NCBI RefSeq assembly: GCF_023715725.1
Contig: NZ_JAMBOT010000001.1
Span: 930,001 to 994,000 of the forward strand
Direction: 5' to 3'
DNA length: 64,000 bases
Source: Paenibacillus pasadenensis
Lineage (GTDB): Bacteria; Bacillota; Bacilli; Paenibacillales; Paenibacillaceae
Part shown: positions 40,080 to 48,843 of the stretch, one piece after another
Position numbering within the stretch: position 1 is the first letter of the stretch
How the letters are laid out: each line of letters opens with the position of its first letter
The notes under the pieces: model-generated
Database searches by the model: none
Told to the model about the DNA's origin: nothing
Seen by the model: only the letters and a program-made list of their open reading frames with translations
Program-made: the position numbers and the translations under genes

Positions 40080-41453
40080 CTACTTCTGTTGTTCATCCAG
40101 CAGCGCTTGCGTGTAGGTTGTCATGTGATCCAAAAATGCTTTAGGTTCAAGCTTGCCTGCGGTAACCTCTGCAAACTTCCCGTCAAATTCAGCCTCATAC
40201 GGCACCGGGAAAAAGGGCGGGACCTTTTTGGCCTGCTGCAGCACATCGTAGGCAACTTTCATAGCCGGATCCGTCTTGGTCTGCTCCACAAAATACGGGT
40301 TATCCTTTACTCCCGAAAGATTTCCGTTAAACTTTAGATTTGCTTCCGCTCCTTCTTTGCTAGAGCTAAGCCATTTGAGCAGCGTCCAAGCGGCTTCCTT
40401 GTTCTCTTGTTTGCCCAGAGTCGTCAGCGAGATTCCGTGACCGCCAAGCCATAACGATTCCGCTGGCATCGCCGCTACTTGCAAATCCGGATTTATTTTG
40501 CGATATTCCTGCGCCTGATAAATTCCGCCCAGTTCAAACAGCGACTTTCCGGCCATAAAACGCGATGTGTTTTCAGGGAGAGTCTCTCCCAGCTGTTTCA
40601 TCCGCTCATCGTCAATATTTTCACGCTTGAACTGCATCATCCATTCCAACGCTTCAACAATTTTAGGATCGTTAAATGTTGCTTTGTTTGCCGCTGGATC
40701 GTAGAAATGGGTTGAGTCGGCTCCGTTTAAATAAGCAAAAGTGACGAGGCTATTGAAATTTCCAAACGTCTCAAGGGGAGAGAACGTGGTCATCACCTGC
40801 TCCCCGTTTTCAACCACCCAATACTTTTTCAGAAAATCTCCATAGTCCTGCAAGGAGTTCATTGCCGGAAGCTCAGTGTTTCCGTACTGCTCCAGAATGT
40901 CGGGGTTATAAATAAGCGGGAAATTCGGACCGACCTGAAACGGCAGCTGCCACACCTTTCCGTCTGCGTCTACTCCCCTATTGTAAGCGGGTTCATAAAA
41001 GATGTCGGGACTGACTTCCGGATCTTTTTCGACCCATGAGGCCATATCCTCGATCAAGCCGTCTCTGACCCAATCGCGCGGAAATCTTCCGCCGTCGGCA
41101 ATAATGACGTCCGGCGGGGTTCCTGCTGACACAAGCGCCGCGAGATCGTCGATGCCTTGTTCCATATAGTTTACTTTAATATCGGGATAAGCTTTGTTGA
41201 ATTCTTCCTTTATTTTTTGAAAGGTTTCTCCCCAGCCGCTTCCCCAAATGGAAAGCAAATTCACCTCTCCCTGCATAGCCCCAGGGTCCGCTGAAGCAGG
41301 GGGCTGTTCAATATTGGACACTGTATTCTCCTTGTTTCCGTTTGTTGTGTTAACCTCTCCGCTGCTGCTGCAAGCCGCCATTGCCCAAATCATAATCATG
41401 ATTATACTGACAGCAAAGTACCTGTTCCGTCGGCCCTGATTGAACTTAACCAC
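40080..41453 (-). CDS. Sugar ABC transporter substrate-binding lipoprotein, without permeases
   Basis: 457 residues from GTG 41453, seven bases after GGAGG. Lipoprotein signal with AMAACSSS, then a family-1 (MalE-like) binding fold: EVNLLSIWGSGWGETFQKI, GTPPDVIIADGGRFP, YNPDILEQYG, MQFKRENID. The length is normal for the family. No permease genes adjoin; the neighbour is the unrecognised enzyme at 38477. The permeases may be encoded elsewhere, or another importer may share them. Confidence 0.88.
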   Translation of the reverse strand: MVKFNQGRRNRYFAVSIIMIMIWAMAACSSSGEVNTTNGNKENTVSNIEQPPASADPGAMQGEVNLLSIWGSGWGETFQKIKEEFNKAYPDIKVNYMEQGIDDLAALVSAGTPPDVIIADGGRFPRDWVRDGLIEDMASWVEKDPEVSPDIFYEPAYNRGVDADGKVWQLPFQVGPNFPLIYNPDILEQYGNTELPAMNSLQDYGDFLKKYWVVENGEQVMTTFSPLETFGNFNSLVTFAYLNGADSTHFYDPAANKATFNDPKIVEALEWMMQFKRENIDDERMKQLGETLPENTSRFMAGKSLFELGGIYQAQEYRKINPDLQVAAMPAESLWLGGHGISLTTLGKQENKEAAWTLLKWLSSSKEGAEANLKFNGNLSGVKDNPYFVEQTKTDPAMKVAYDVLQQAKKVPPFFPVPYEAEFDGKFAEVTAGKLEPKAFLDHMTTYTQALLDEQQK

Positions 41454-41591
41454 TCTCATCCCTCCATTGAAAGATTCTATGATGCGTGGACATGATGATT
41501 TTTGGCCCCTTCATCATATGATGGTTCAACACCGGTAACATTGGTCATCGGGACAAAATTACGACGGATTAGGACAAAATGGTAAAAACAT

Positions 41592-41642
41592 AAAAAAAGC
41601 CATAACGGCTCAGGATAAACATCCTAAGCACCGTTATGGCTT
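41592..41642 (-). terminator. Terminator after the sirtuin gene
   Basis: On the minus strand AAGCCATAACGG pairs with CCGTTATGGCTT around a loop that itself can fold (AGGAT with ATCCT), followed by seven T. Confidence 0.85.
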
Positions 41643-41674
41643 GTATTTTGTACGATGAAATTCAAGCGCACCGC

Positions 41675-42397
41675 TTAAAGTGACCCAAGCACCTCACCGA
41701 TGCTGCCCCGCACCAGATGTGTCGCGTAATGATCCATCGGCGTTGGCGCCCGGTTGACCAGCACCAGATTCTCGCCGCCAAACAAGCCGACAAGACCGGC
41801 GGCAGGCTGGACGGTGAGCGACGTCCCGGCTACGATAAGCGTATCAGCCTCCTGAATGTGCGCGGCCGCGCGCTCCAGCAGCGCCACATTGAGATTTTCC
41901 TGATAAAGCACAACATCCGGTTTAATGACGCCGCCGCATTCCTTGCAGAGCGGCACCGGCCTCGGATCGCTCAGCACATCGGTTAACGGATGGGACAGGC
42001 CGCAGTCTAAGCAGCGGTTGCGGTGCACCGAGCCATGCAGCTCAAGCACATTAACGCTGCCCGCTTTCTGATGCAAACCGTCGATATTTTGCGTAATAAC
42101 GGCCTTTAGACGTCCCTGCGCTTCCCATTCGGCCAGCTTAAGATGCGCCGGGTTCGGCTTAGCCTGAGGATATACCATATGCATCCGGTAGAACGAGTAA
42201 AAGTCAGCGGGATGCTCAAAGAAAAAATCGCGGCTTAATATTTCTTCCGGCTGATAAACCTTGCTCGTCCGCTGCTCGTACAGACCGTCTGCCGAGCGAA
42301 AATCCGGAATGCCGCTCTCGGTCGAAGTGCCCGCACCGCCAAAAAATACGATGCTGCCTCCGCCGTTCACCAGCTTGCGCAGTTGCTCCAGCTCCAT
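41675..42397 (-). CDS. cobB: NAD-dependent protein deacylase of the SIR2 family
   Basis: 240 residues. FFGGAGTSTESGIPDFRS is the NAD-binding motif, TQNIDGLHQKAG and HGSVH contain the conserved Asp and catalytic His, and CLDCG with CKECGG gives the four zinc Cys. The length is typical for bacterial sirtuins. It removes acetyl or related groups from lysines using NAD. AAGGGGGATGTCTC precedes ATG. It lies 25 bases after yhaM with no terminator between, so the two may be cotranscribed. Confidence 0.92.
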   Translation of the reverse strand: MELEQLRKLVNGGGSIVFFGGAGTSTESGIPDFRSADGLYEQRTSKVYQPEEILSRDFFFEHPADFYSFYRMHMVYPQAKPNPAHLKLAEWEAQGRLKAVITQNIDGLHQKAGSVNVLELHGSVHRNRCLDCGLSHPLTDVLSDPRPVPLCKECGGVIKPDVVLYQENLNVALLERAAAHIQEADTLIVAGTSLTVQPAAGLVGLFGGENLVLVNRAPTPMDHYATHLVRGSIGEVLGSL

Positions 42398-42422
42398 GAG
42401 ACATCCCCCTTCATTTGCGGCG

Positions 42423-43379
42423 CTAGTAGCGCGTACGGTATATCGCCTTATTCTCCAATCCGCGAATCATTGGCGTCCAATTATCCTGCTCGGCGGTAGA
42501 GCCGAGCGCGTCCTCGACCATTTGCAGCTTCGCGTCGAGTGAATCGATATAATGAAGAGCGACCGCTTCAGCCAGCTGCGGCTGCACGGGACTGCCCCAT
42601 TCACCAAGATTATGGTGGGAGAGAACGAGATGCTGCAGCACGGTCACCTTCGGCGAATCCGAAGGAAGTCCCAGCTTAAGAGCCGCCTCTACGATCCAAC
42701 CGGAAATGAGCGCAAGATGGCCGATCAGCCGTCCCCGGTCGCTGTACTCGGACACGATGCCGAGCTGCGCGTTCATTTCCTCCGGCTTAGCCAGATCATG
42801 CAAAATAATGCCCGCTATAAGCGCATCACGGTTCAGGAAAGGCCGCTGCGCGCAGAGGAATTCCCCAATCTCCAGCATTCGGACCGTATGATAGGCTAGC
42901 CCGGCGTAATAGGCATGATGATGGCTTTTGGCAGCCGGGTAATGCTCAAGACGGTCGCCAGCCTTGACGACGCAATAGGCAGTGATATTACGGATATCCT
43001 CGTCCGCAATGCTGTCCACTTTGCTGCGGATCGCGTTTACGAGCTCAGCCGCCGCAATTGGCGCGGCGCGGATGTAATCGGTCAGCTGCACCCCGTCCTC
43101 CGGCAGAGCCGGGCGGATGCGAATCACCTTCAGCTGCAGCCTGTCACGGTACAGCTGCACGATGCCGTGCACCTTTGCGACCTGCAGCGATTGAAGCGTT
43201 TCCTTTTCGGCTGGCTTCAGATCCCAATATTTGGCCGTAATTTGGCCGCTTGAATCCGACAGCACCAGATCCCAATAATCTTTAGGCGGAGTTGAGTTGG
43301 TTTGTTTGACGTCGAGTTCCTTTACCAGAAAGAAGCCGGTCACTTCTTCTTTGTCACTCAAGGTACTGATTAAAGGCAT
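42423..43379 (-). CDS. yhaM: 3'-5' exoribonuclease YhaM
   Basis: 318 residues from ATG 43379 with AAGGAG upstream. N-terminal OB-fold (EVTGFFLVKELDVKQTNS, DLVLSDSSGQITAKYWD) and C-terminal HD domain with HHHAYYAGLAYHTVRML, the HD pair in IILHDLAKPEE, and HHNLGEWGSP. Order and length match Bacillus YhaM, which degrades short RNA and DNA from the 3' end and helps in RNA turnover and replication. A frame extending nine residues upstream lacks a ribosome site. Confidence 0.92.
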   Translation of the reverse strand: MPLISTLSDKEEVTGFFLVKELDVKQTNSTPPKDYWDLVLSDSSGQITAKYWDLKPAEKETLQSLQVAKVHGIVQLYRDRLQLKVIRIRPALPEDGVQLTDYIRAAPIAAAELVNAIRSKVDSIADEDIRNITAYCVVKAGDRLEHYPAAKSHHHAYYAGLAYHTVRMLEIGEFLCAQRPFLNRDALIAGIILHDLAKPEEMNAQLGIVSEYSDRGRLIGHLALISGWIVEAALKLGLPSDSPKVTVLQHLVLSHHNLGEWGSPVQPQLAEAVALHYIDSLDAKLQMVEDALGSTAEQDNWTPMIRGLENKAIYRTRY

Positions 43380-43566
43380 AAATGAGAGCTCCTTCCGGTT
43401 ATGCAATCATGCAAACCATTATACTACGTTTGGAAGTTCGGTGAAAAACAAGCGGAGGCGATCCCTGGCCGGCGTATGCAAAACCAGCCGATTGGAAACC
43501 ATTGCAAAAGGGTATGTACACTGTATCAAACTATTTTGCAGAGGACATTTTGGAGGAGGAAACAAT

Positions 43567-44025
43567 ATGAACGGCAATGTGTCGGATAAGCGCAATGGAC
43601 TGGCAACCGAAAAGGATATCGATCCCCGTCACGGCCTGTTCGAGGACCAGGACAGCAGCTCCTCCGCACCAACGGCGGAGGACGAGCTTCTTCGCACCTA
43701 CCCGGCCGAGGCTGGCAATTACGGGGGCGTCGAGGTAGACAGCTACACCGTTGCATCTGCGGCGGCCAATGAGCAGCTCGCCGATGATATCGCATACGCC
43801 GAAGGGCCGACTCCAGGCGATTACGCCCGCCAGCGCGAAGGCGGCGATTATGCCGTAGAAACGCCGCGCGGCGAGGAGCGCGTGCCCGGTACCGTCAATT
43901 CTAAAGCCGAGCTGGACATAACCGACGGAACGCCGGTTGATCCCGCCGCTCCGCCGGATGAATTCCACGGCACTGATTTGCTGAACGGGGCAGGAGGTTC
44001 GCCGCTGGAAGAAGAAAGCCGCTAA
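43567..44025 (+). CDS. Acidic, probably disordered protein of unknown function
   Basis: 152 residues from ATG 43567, with GGAGGAGGAAACAAT upstream. The sequence is rich in Asp, Glu, Ala, Gly and Pro and has no hydrophobic helix, so it is likely soluble and largely unstructured. Short motifs such as DIDPRHGLFEDQD and EFHGTDLLNG may be conserved, but I know no family. It is divergent from yhaM and ends at an unusually strong terminator. An antisense frame of 180 codons is a shadow. Confidence 0.75.
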   Translation: MNGNVSDKRNGLATEKDIDPRHGLFEDQDSSSSAPTAEDELLRTYPAEAGNYGGVEVDSYTVASAAANEQLADDIAYAEGPTPGDYARQREGGDYAVETPRGEERVPGTVNSKAELDITDGTPVDPAAPPDEFHGTDLLNGAGGSPLEEESR

Positions 44026-44048
44026 CTTTAGCTTTATAGATATAAACG

Positions 44049-44100
44049 CAAACAGGGGGATCCGGCATGTCATGATGACATGCCGGATCCCCCTGTTTTT
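44049..44100 (+). terminator. Very long perfect terminator hairpin
   Basis: A 23-bp perfect inverted repeat (44051-44073 with 44075-44097) with a minimal loop, followed by TTTTT. It contains GGATCC twice. Confidence 0.88.
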
Positions 44101-44157
44101 AGCGCCGGTAAATGCGGTTAAAACCGTCTGCCTGGCGATTAATTCTCGCCGCTCCCG

Positions 44158-44928
44158 TCAATCATCAAAACGAAACCCCTGCTCACGCAGCAGACCGGTG
44201 AGCTTCCGTGGCGGATACGCGTTTCTTCCCTGCATTTCCTGCGTCCAGGCGGAATCGCGGCCCCCGCCGGAGCGGTCGCGAATGTACGAGCGGTACTGCT
44301 CGTCATACGCCTCAAGCCGCTCCTCCCGCTTTTCCGGCGAATAGCGATTTTCGTAGTACATCTCTTCGAGCGGCAATCTTGGCCTCTGATCCGGACTTTC
44401 TGCGGGAACACCAATACACATGCCAAACACCGGATACACAAGCGGAGGCAGCTGGAGAAGCTCTGTTACGGCCCGCATATCGTTGCGGATTCCGCCGATA
44501 TAAACGATGCCGAGGCCCATCGCTTCGGCGGCGACCGCCGCATTTTGAGCCGCAAGCGCGGCATCCACCGTAGCGACGATAAAATATTCCGTAGACGGCT
44601 CCAGCTCGCCCCCGCGGCTGCTTACCGCATCGCTGAACCGGCTCAGATCGGCGCACCAGACGAGAAATACCGGCGCTAAAGCAACATGGCGCTGGCCTCC
44701 CGCCAGCTCAGCAAGCTTGTCCCTCAGCTCCGGGTCGGTAATGCCGATGATGCTGTACGCCTGCATATGACTGGAGGAAGAAGCCATTTGCGCGCAAGCG
44801 ATAATGCGCTCCAGCTGCTCCGGCGGCACCGGGGCGTCGGTGTATCGCCGGATGGAGCGATGTCCCTCCAGCATTCCAAGCAATCTGTCCATGTCCGGGG
44901 TTTTCAATTTTTGCTCGTTTGCAGTCAT
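44158..44928 (-). CDS. NADPH-dependent flavin/nitroreductase, NfsA type
   Basis: 256 residues. LEGHRSIRRYTDAPVP and ACAQMASSSSHMQAYS are FMN contacts of the NfsA/NfrA family, AMGLGIVYIGGIRND and FGMCIGVPAESPDQRPRLP are its C-terminal signatures. Length matches the family (about 245-250). It reduces nitro compounds, quinones or flavin with NADPH. A start at 44928 follows AGGAGAGGACAATAC. No operon partner is evident. Confidence 0.88.
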   Translation of the reverse strand: MTANEQKLKTPDMDRLLGMLEGHRSIRRYTDAPVPPEQLERIIACAQMASSSSHMQAYSIIGITDPELRDKLAELAGGQRHVALAPVFLVWCADLSRFSDAVSSRGGELEPSTEYFIVATVDAALAAQNAAVAAEAMGLGIVYIGGIRNDMRAVTELLQLPPLVYPVFGMCIGVPAESPDQRPRLPLEEMYYENRYSPEKREERLEAYDEQYRSYIRDRSGGGRDSAWTQEMQGRNAYPPRKLTGLLREQGFRFDD

Positions 44929-45000
44929 GTATTGTCCTCTCCTTACGCTCGTTTAACAGCTAATGGAAACCAAGCGGCCGTGATATTTTCATCATAATCG

Positions 45001-45049
45001 AAAAAAGATACAGTCTCCTCCATTTTCTTGAGTGACTGTACCTTTTTTT
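45001..45049. terminator. Bidirectional terminator
   Basis: GATACAGTC pairs with GACTGTACC, flanked by six A on one side and seven T on the other, so it can act on both strands. It follows the anchored protein gene at 45103. Confidence 0.75.
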
Positions 45050-45102
45050 GTCCTAAGGACTTTTACGGTAGCCTCCAAATTATCGGGAGGCGGTTTACCA
45101 AG

Positions 45103-45711
45103 TTACTTTTCCGCTTTCACTTCCTTCACTTTTTCGGAAAAAGCGTTAAGCGAAGCGGAGGATAAATCATCGAATTTATTAAAATAAGGTTTAATTTTAT
45201 TGTTATCGTCAACATCAAAGTATGTTCCCGTAGGATGCATAACTTTATAAGAGTTTTCCGCCCCTTCAATTTTTTTTAAGACAAAGATCATTTTTTTACC
45301 CTTTATTAACACTGGCTCATAAGGTTCAGACAATTCGCTGCGCCGCAAAATAATCGTAGAAGGAGCATCCCCGCTTATAACCTGCTTGACGTCAATTTCC
45401 ACTGGTGTAACTTGAACGTTCAGTGTGGCTCCTTTTTTTTCAATTTTTTCTTTAATGGCATCCTCAGCAGGTCCATTAATTACAGCTTCTTCTTTATCTT
45501 TGAAATTCTTTACCTGACCGTAAACCACCAAGTCAGCATTTGCTACAAGCTGCTCAAAGGTAGGATCGTAAAAGTCCATAAATTCTGGTTTTGCCTGCGC
45601 TTGGCGACTTGTCTGATCTGCCTTACTATTTTGTTTAGCGTAGAAAAAAACGCCGATGGAAAGGATAGCTGCAAGAGCCGGAATCATGATTTGAAGTACT
45701 TTTCTATTCAA
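45103..45711 (-). CDS. Membrane-anchored extracytoplasmic protein of unknown function
   Basis: 202 residues. An N-terminal helix (about 5-25, IMIPALAAILSIGVFFY) without lipobox anchors it, the remainder is outside and rich in Lys and beta-type segments (ADLVVYGQVKNF, VQVTPVEIDVKQVI, TIILRRSEL, KKMIFVLKKI, YFDVDDNNK). This resembles small OB- or barrel-like domains, but I do not recognise the family. Codon usage is more AT-rich than its neighbours, which may indicate transfer. It is downstream of a MarR gene but behind a terminator. Confidence 0.72.
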   Translation of the reverse strand: MNRKVLQIMIPALAAILSIGVFFYAKQNSKADQTSRQAQAKPEFMDFYDPTFEQLVANADLVVYGQVKNFKDKEEAVINGPAEDAIKEKIEKKGATLNVQVTPVEIDVKQVISGDAPSTIILRRSELSEPYEPVLIKGKKMIFVLKKIEGAENSYKVMHPTGTYFDVDDNNKIKPYFNKFDDLSSASLNAFSEKVKEVKAEK

Positions 45712-45732
45712 ATTCGCCCCTCCTTTCTAATG

Positions 45733-45775
45733 CAAAAAAACAGCCAGCGGACAATCCGTCCGCCGGCTGTTTTCA
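45733..45775 (-). terminator. Terminator after the MarR gene
   Basis: On the minus strand AACAGCC-GCGGAC arms pair with GTCCGC-GGCTGTT (one mismatch), followed by seven T. Confidence 0.88.
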
Positions 45776-45776
45776 G

Positions 45777-46220
45777 TTACGATTCTTGCAAATTTTGAAT
45801 CATGCGGTCAAACGACATTAACATCGTTTGCATTTCTTGCTCCGACATGCCTCTGTAAAGCTTATGCATAAGCGCTTGTCTCGTCTCGGCAATTTTGTCC
45901 AGCAACCGCAAGCCTTCCTCCTCGATGCTTAACAAAACGACGCGGCGATCCTGCTCCCCGCGCTCCCTGGAAATATAGCCGAGCTCTACGAGCCGGTCGG
46001 CCAGCCCCGTTACCGCCCCCGATGTAATTAAAAGCTTGTCCGCCAGAATGGATGCCTTCTGCGGTCCCTCAGACGCCAGCAAGGAAAGAATGCGGGCATG
46101 CGTAAGGCCGAGCCCATGCTCATTGTCCCGGTTCCACTCTGAGGTGATAAGCTTGCGTACGAGCCGGAACCGGTCGTCCAGCTGTTTGGTCAGCTCTTCC
46201 GATACCGCTTCATTGACCAT
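45777..46220 (-). CDS. MarR-family transcriptional regulator
   Basis: 147 residues. Winged helix with LTHARILSLLASEG, KASILADKLLITSGAVTGLADRLVELGYISRE and the wing EQDRRVVLLSIEEEG, all standard for MarR. It binds DNA as a dimer, and would respond to a small ligand or oxidation; no Cys is visible in the N-terminal half. GGAGG lies seven bases before the ATG. Target unknown. The 254-base gap upstream (46221-46474) shows no other feature I can support. Confidence 0.92.
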   Translation of the reverse strand: MVNEAVSEELTKQLDDRFRLVRKLITSEWNRDNEHGLGLTHARILSLLASEGPQKASILADKLLITSGAVTGLADRLVELGYISRERGEQDRRVVLLSIEEEGLRLLDKIAETRQALMHKLYRGMSEQEMQTMLMSFDRMIQNLQES

Positions 46221-46474
46221 GCTATCGCCTCCTGCTTCCCAATTGCTCCTGGATGTTGTGTAAACTAGTATGCCCTTGCTCTATCCATTCCTTCCGCTTA
46301 AAGCAAAAAAAAGGAAACCCGACCTGTCAGCCTGAGGAACAGAAGCAATTCGGCTGCGCCCTCTTGCAAACAGCGCACGTAGTTGCCGTACTGCGAGATT
46401 CTCGTAGTAGGACAAAAACGACCTTAATAGCTTCTTTACGCAGACTTTTTGGTCAGGTTTCGCTTTTTTGCGAA

Positions 46475-47320
46475 TTATTTTGAGAGCAATTGTGGAGGTT
46501 CCTTAAATACGGCCCGCCTGGCCTCGGCATGCGCAGCTTCCAGCACGCGTTGAACCGTCCATGCGGAGAAGCCAGCGGCCTGCACAACGAGACCGCTTTT
46601 CCAGGTGAGCGATACGCCGCTGCGGACATCCATGTCTGTTACAGCTTCCAGCGCCGCCCGGATGCGTTCCTCCAGCTCTCGTCCTGCCGGATTGCCAAAC
46701 AGGCAAAACGTTCCCCAATGGGTGAACGCGTGCCAGCTGCCTGGCGCGGCTATCTGTTGAGATGCAGGCTCGATCAGCTGCCGCTGCCGGTAAATCAGCT
46801 CTCCGTTATCATACACGGCAAGCCGGTTATCCAGCCGGCGGAAGCGGAACACTTCGCCGCGCAGCGTCCGGCCCGGACAGATTACCTCAGCCTGCATCCA
46901 GACGGAGCCATCGGCCAAATGCACCTCCGAGGAAGCGGTCAAAGACGCTTCCGCAAACAGCATCATCGGCTCCGGCATATGCTCCGCTACCGCATTTTGG
47001 CCCAGCTGGAACCGCTGTACGAGCGACGCTCCGCCGTCAGCCCGGCATGGATGCACCTTGAGAAAGCTCTGATTGGATATTTGCACGGAGCAGCCGCTGC
47101 CGAGAATCCAGTCCAGCTCATACCTGTCGCCGTCCAGCATGCCGGGAGAAACATCCATAACGAGCACGCCGCTGCCGGCTCCGAGCTGAAACGCTTTGGC
47201 GATTTTAATCGGCGATGTGTGATAACGGGAGGCAAGCCTCGTCATTCCGTCACGTGACTCGAAATGCGCCCGCAGCACAGAGACCCGGCGGCCCTCAGGA
47301 GCAGCGGAGACGGCTGTCAA
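46475..47320 (-). CDS. ureD: Urease accessory protein UreD
   Basis: 281 residues. [44 protein letters not shown] and RAFSR-like [11 protein letters not shown] match UreD/UreH, the chaperone that recruits UreF and UreG to the apo-urease. The frame starts with TTG at 47320, overlapping the ureG stop as TTGA; no good ATG fits the family start, so translational coupling is likely. Last gene of ureABCFGD. Confidence 0.88.
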   Translation of the reverse strand: MTAVSAAPEGRRVSVLRAHFESRDGMTRLASRYHTSPIKIAKAFQLGAGSGVLVMDVSPGMLDGDRYELDWILGSGCSVQISNQSFLKVHPCRADGGASLVQRFQLGQNAVAEHMPEPMMLFAEASLTASSEVHLADGSVWMQAEVICPGRTLRGEVFRFRRLDNRLAVYDNGELIYRQRQLIEPASQQIAAPGSWHAFTHWGTFCLFGNPAGRELEERIRAALEAVTDMDVRSGVSLTWKSGLVVQAAGFSAWTVQRVLEAAHAEARRAVFKEPPQLLSK

Positions 47321-48099
47321 TTCGATGAACCGCTGTCTCCAGCTGCATGGCGCGCTGGCGCGACGGCCATTTTCAGCGGAACCATACTGCCGCTTCCAGC
47401 CGAAATCTCGCTATCTGCATGATGAGAATGCGTCAAACCTTTGGCATGGGCAAGCTCATGCTCAATCCAGGCGACCATCTCGGCCACGCCGTCTCCGCCG
47501 AACAGGTTGGAGAATACAAACGGCCGGTCTCCGCGCATGCGGCGGGAATCCGCGTCCATAACCTCGAGGCTGGCCCCGACATGCGGAGCCAGGTCAATTT
47601 TGTTGATGACGAGCAGATCCGATCGCATAATGCCCGGACCGCCCTTGCGCGGAATTTTCTCGCCTTGGGCAACGTCGATAATATAGATGAAGCGGTCTAC
47701 CAGCTCCGGGCTGAACGCCGCCGCCAAATTGTCGCCGCCGCTTTCAATAAAGATCAGATCAAGCGGTGAAAAGCGGCGCTCCAGCTCCTCCACCGCCTCG
47801 AAATTCATCGATGCGTCCTCGCGGATGGCCGTATGCGGGCAGCCGCCCGTTTCCACCCCGATAATACGTTCCTCCGGCAGCACGCCGGTGGCCGCAAGAA
47901 TACGCGCATCCTCCTTTGTGTAGATGTCGTTCGTGATGACGGCGAGGCTGTAACGATGCTTCAGCTCCCGCGACAGCCGCTCCACAAGCGCTGTTTTGCC
48001 GGAGCCGACCGGCCCGCCGATGCCAATGCGCACCGGACGCCCGGCAGGAATTGGATTGGTGTTCCACTCGATATGGGTATGGCCTTGACCTTGACACAT
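47317..48099 (-). CDS. ureG: Urease accessory GTPase UreG
   Basis: 260 residues from ATG 48099 with GGAGGAATTTCT upstream. P-loop [33 protein letters not shown] motif ([16 protein letters not shown]), ESGGDNLAA and the base-recognition [11 protein letters not shown]. The CPH nickel-binding motif is present. The N-terminus has a short His-containing stretch (GQGHTHIEW). GTP hydrolysis drives nickel insertion into urease. A 271-residue frame starts too far upstream. Confidence 0.95.
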   Translation of the reverse strand: MCQGQGHTHIEWNTNPIPAGRPVRIGIGGPVGSGKTALVERLSRELKHRYSLAVITNDIYTKEDARILAATGVLPEERIIGVETGGCPHTAIREDASMNFEAVEELERRFSPLDLIFIESGGDNLAAAFSPELVDRFIYIIDVAQGEKIPRKGGPGIMRSDLLVINKIDLAPHVGASLEVMDADSRRMRGDRPFVFSNLFGGDGVAEMVAWIEHELAHAKGLTHSHHADSEISAGSGSMVPLKMAVAPARHAAGDSGSSN

Positions 48100-48135
48100 A
48101 GAAATTCCTCCTATCGATTCACAGTTAAACAACGA

Positions 48136-48843
48136 TCAGGACATAAACAGCCGCGAGTAAAGCGTCTCATGCCGGATCATGCCAAGCTCGGAACCCGGCA
48201 TGTTGCTCCATGCCTCCTCCGGCTCCATAACAAGTACGGCGCGCGCCGCGGCGTCCGTTTCGGCGGACAACAGCGCCAACAGCCGCTGCGCCTCCGTCTG
48301 GCCGATCGCCATGAGACGCAGCGCGCTGTTCACCGCATTGCTCAGGCTGCCGTAAAGCCAGCCCTGCACCGCCTGCTCCCGGCCGATGCCAGCCTGCCAG
48401 CATATCCAGCCGAACACAAGCGGATGCGTCAGCAGGCAGCTTCCGCTGCGGTAAGCCTCCTCCAGCTCCGCCAGCCGCAGGCCAGGATAGCTGGTGCGGG
48501 CCAGCGCCAGCAAGCGGCGGCCCATCTTTTCGAGCCCGGAGCGGGTTTCAGAGGAGATTCTTCCGACATGCACCAGCTTTTCCGCCGCCCATAGCCGCTG
48601 CAGCTCTCCGGCTGGAGCGTCGCGGTACACCGCCGAGACGATCAGGGCGTCCGTCACCGCCCAGCTCTGATACAGCATCGCGCGCAAATACTGCTCCAGC
48701 TCCGCCCCATTGGTGATGCTTCCTTCCTGCACTAGCGTTTCCAGCCCGAAGGAATGGGAGAAACCGCCGATTGGCAGCGCGGAGTCCAGCAGCTGCTGCA
48801 GCACGAGCCAAGGCACAGCGTGTGCTTCAGGACGGTCCGTCAA
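48136..48843 (-). CDS. ureF: Urease accessory protein UreF
   Basis: 235 residues. [21 protein letters not shown] is the signature of UreF, followed by [17 protein letters not shown] and the C-terminal [14 protein letters not shown]. It binds UreD and regulates the UreG GTPase. The frame begins with TTG 48843 in a TTGA overlap with the ureC stop. A GTG nine codons further is possible. Confidence 0.9.
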   Translation of the reverse strand: MTDRPEAHAVPWLVLQQLLDSALPIGGFSHSFGLETLVQEGSITNGAELEQYLRAMLYQSWAVTDALIVSAVYRDAPAGELQRLWAAEKLVHVGRISSETRSGLEKMGRRLLALARTSYPGLRLAELEEAYRSGSCLLTHPLVFGWICWQAGIGREQAVQGWLYGSLSNAVNSALRLMAIGQTEAQRLLALLSAETDAAARAVLVMEPEEAWSNMPGSELGMIRHETLYSRLFMS

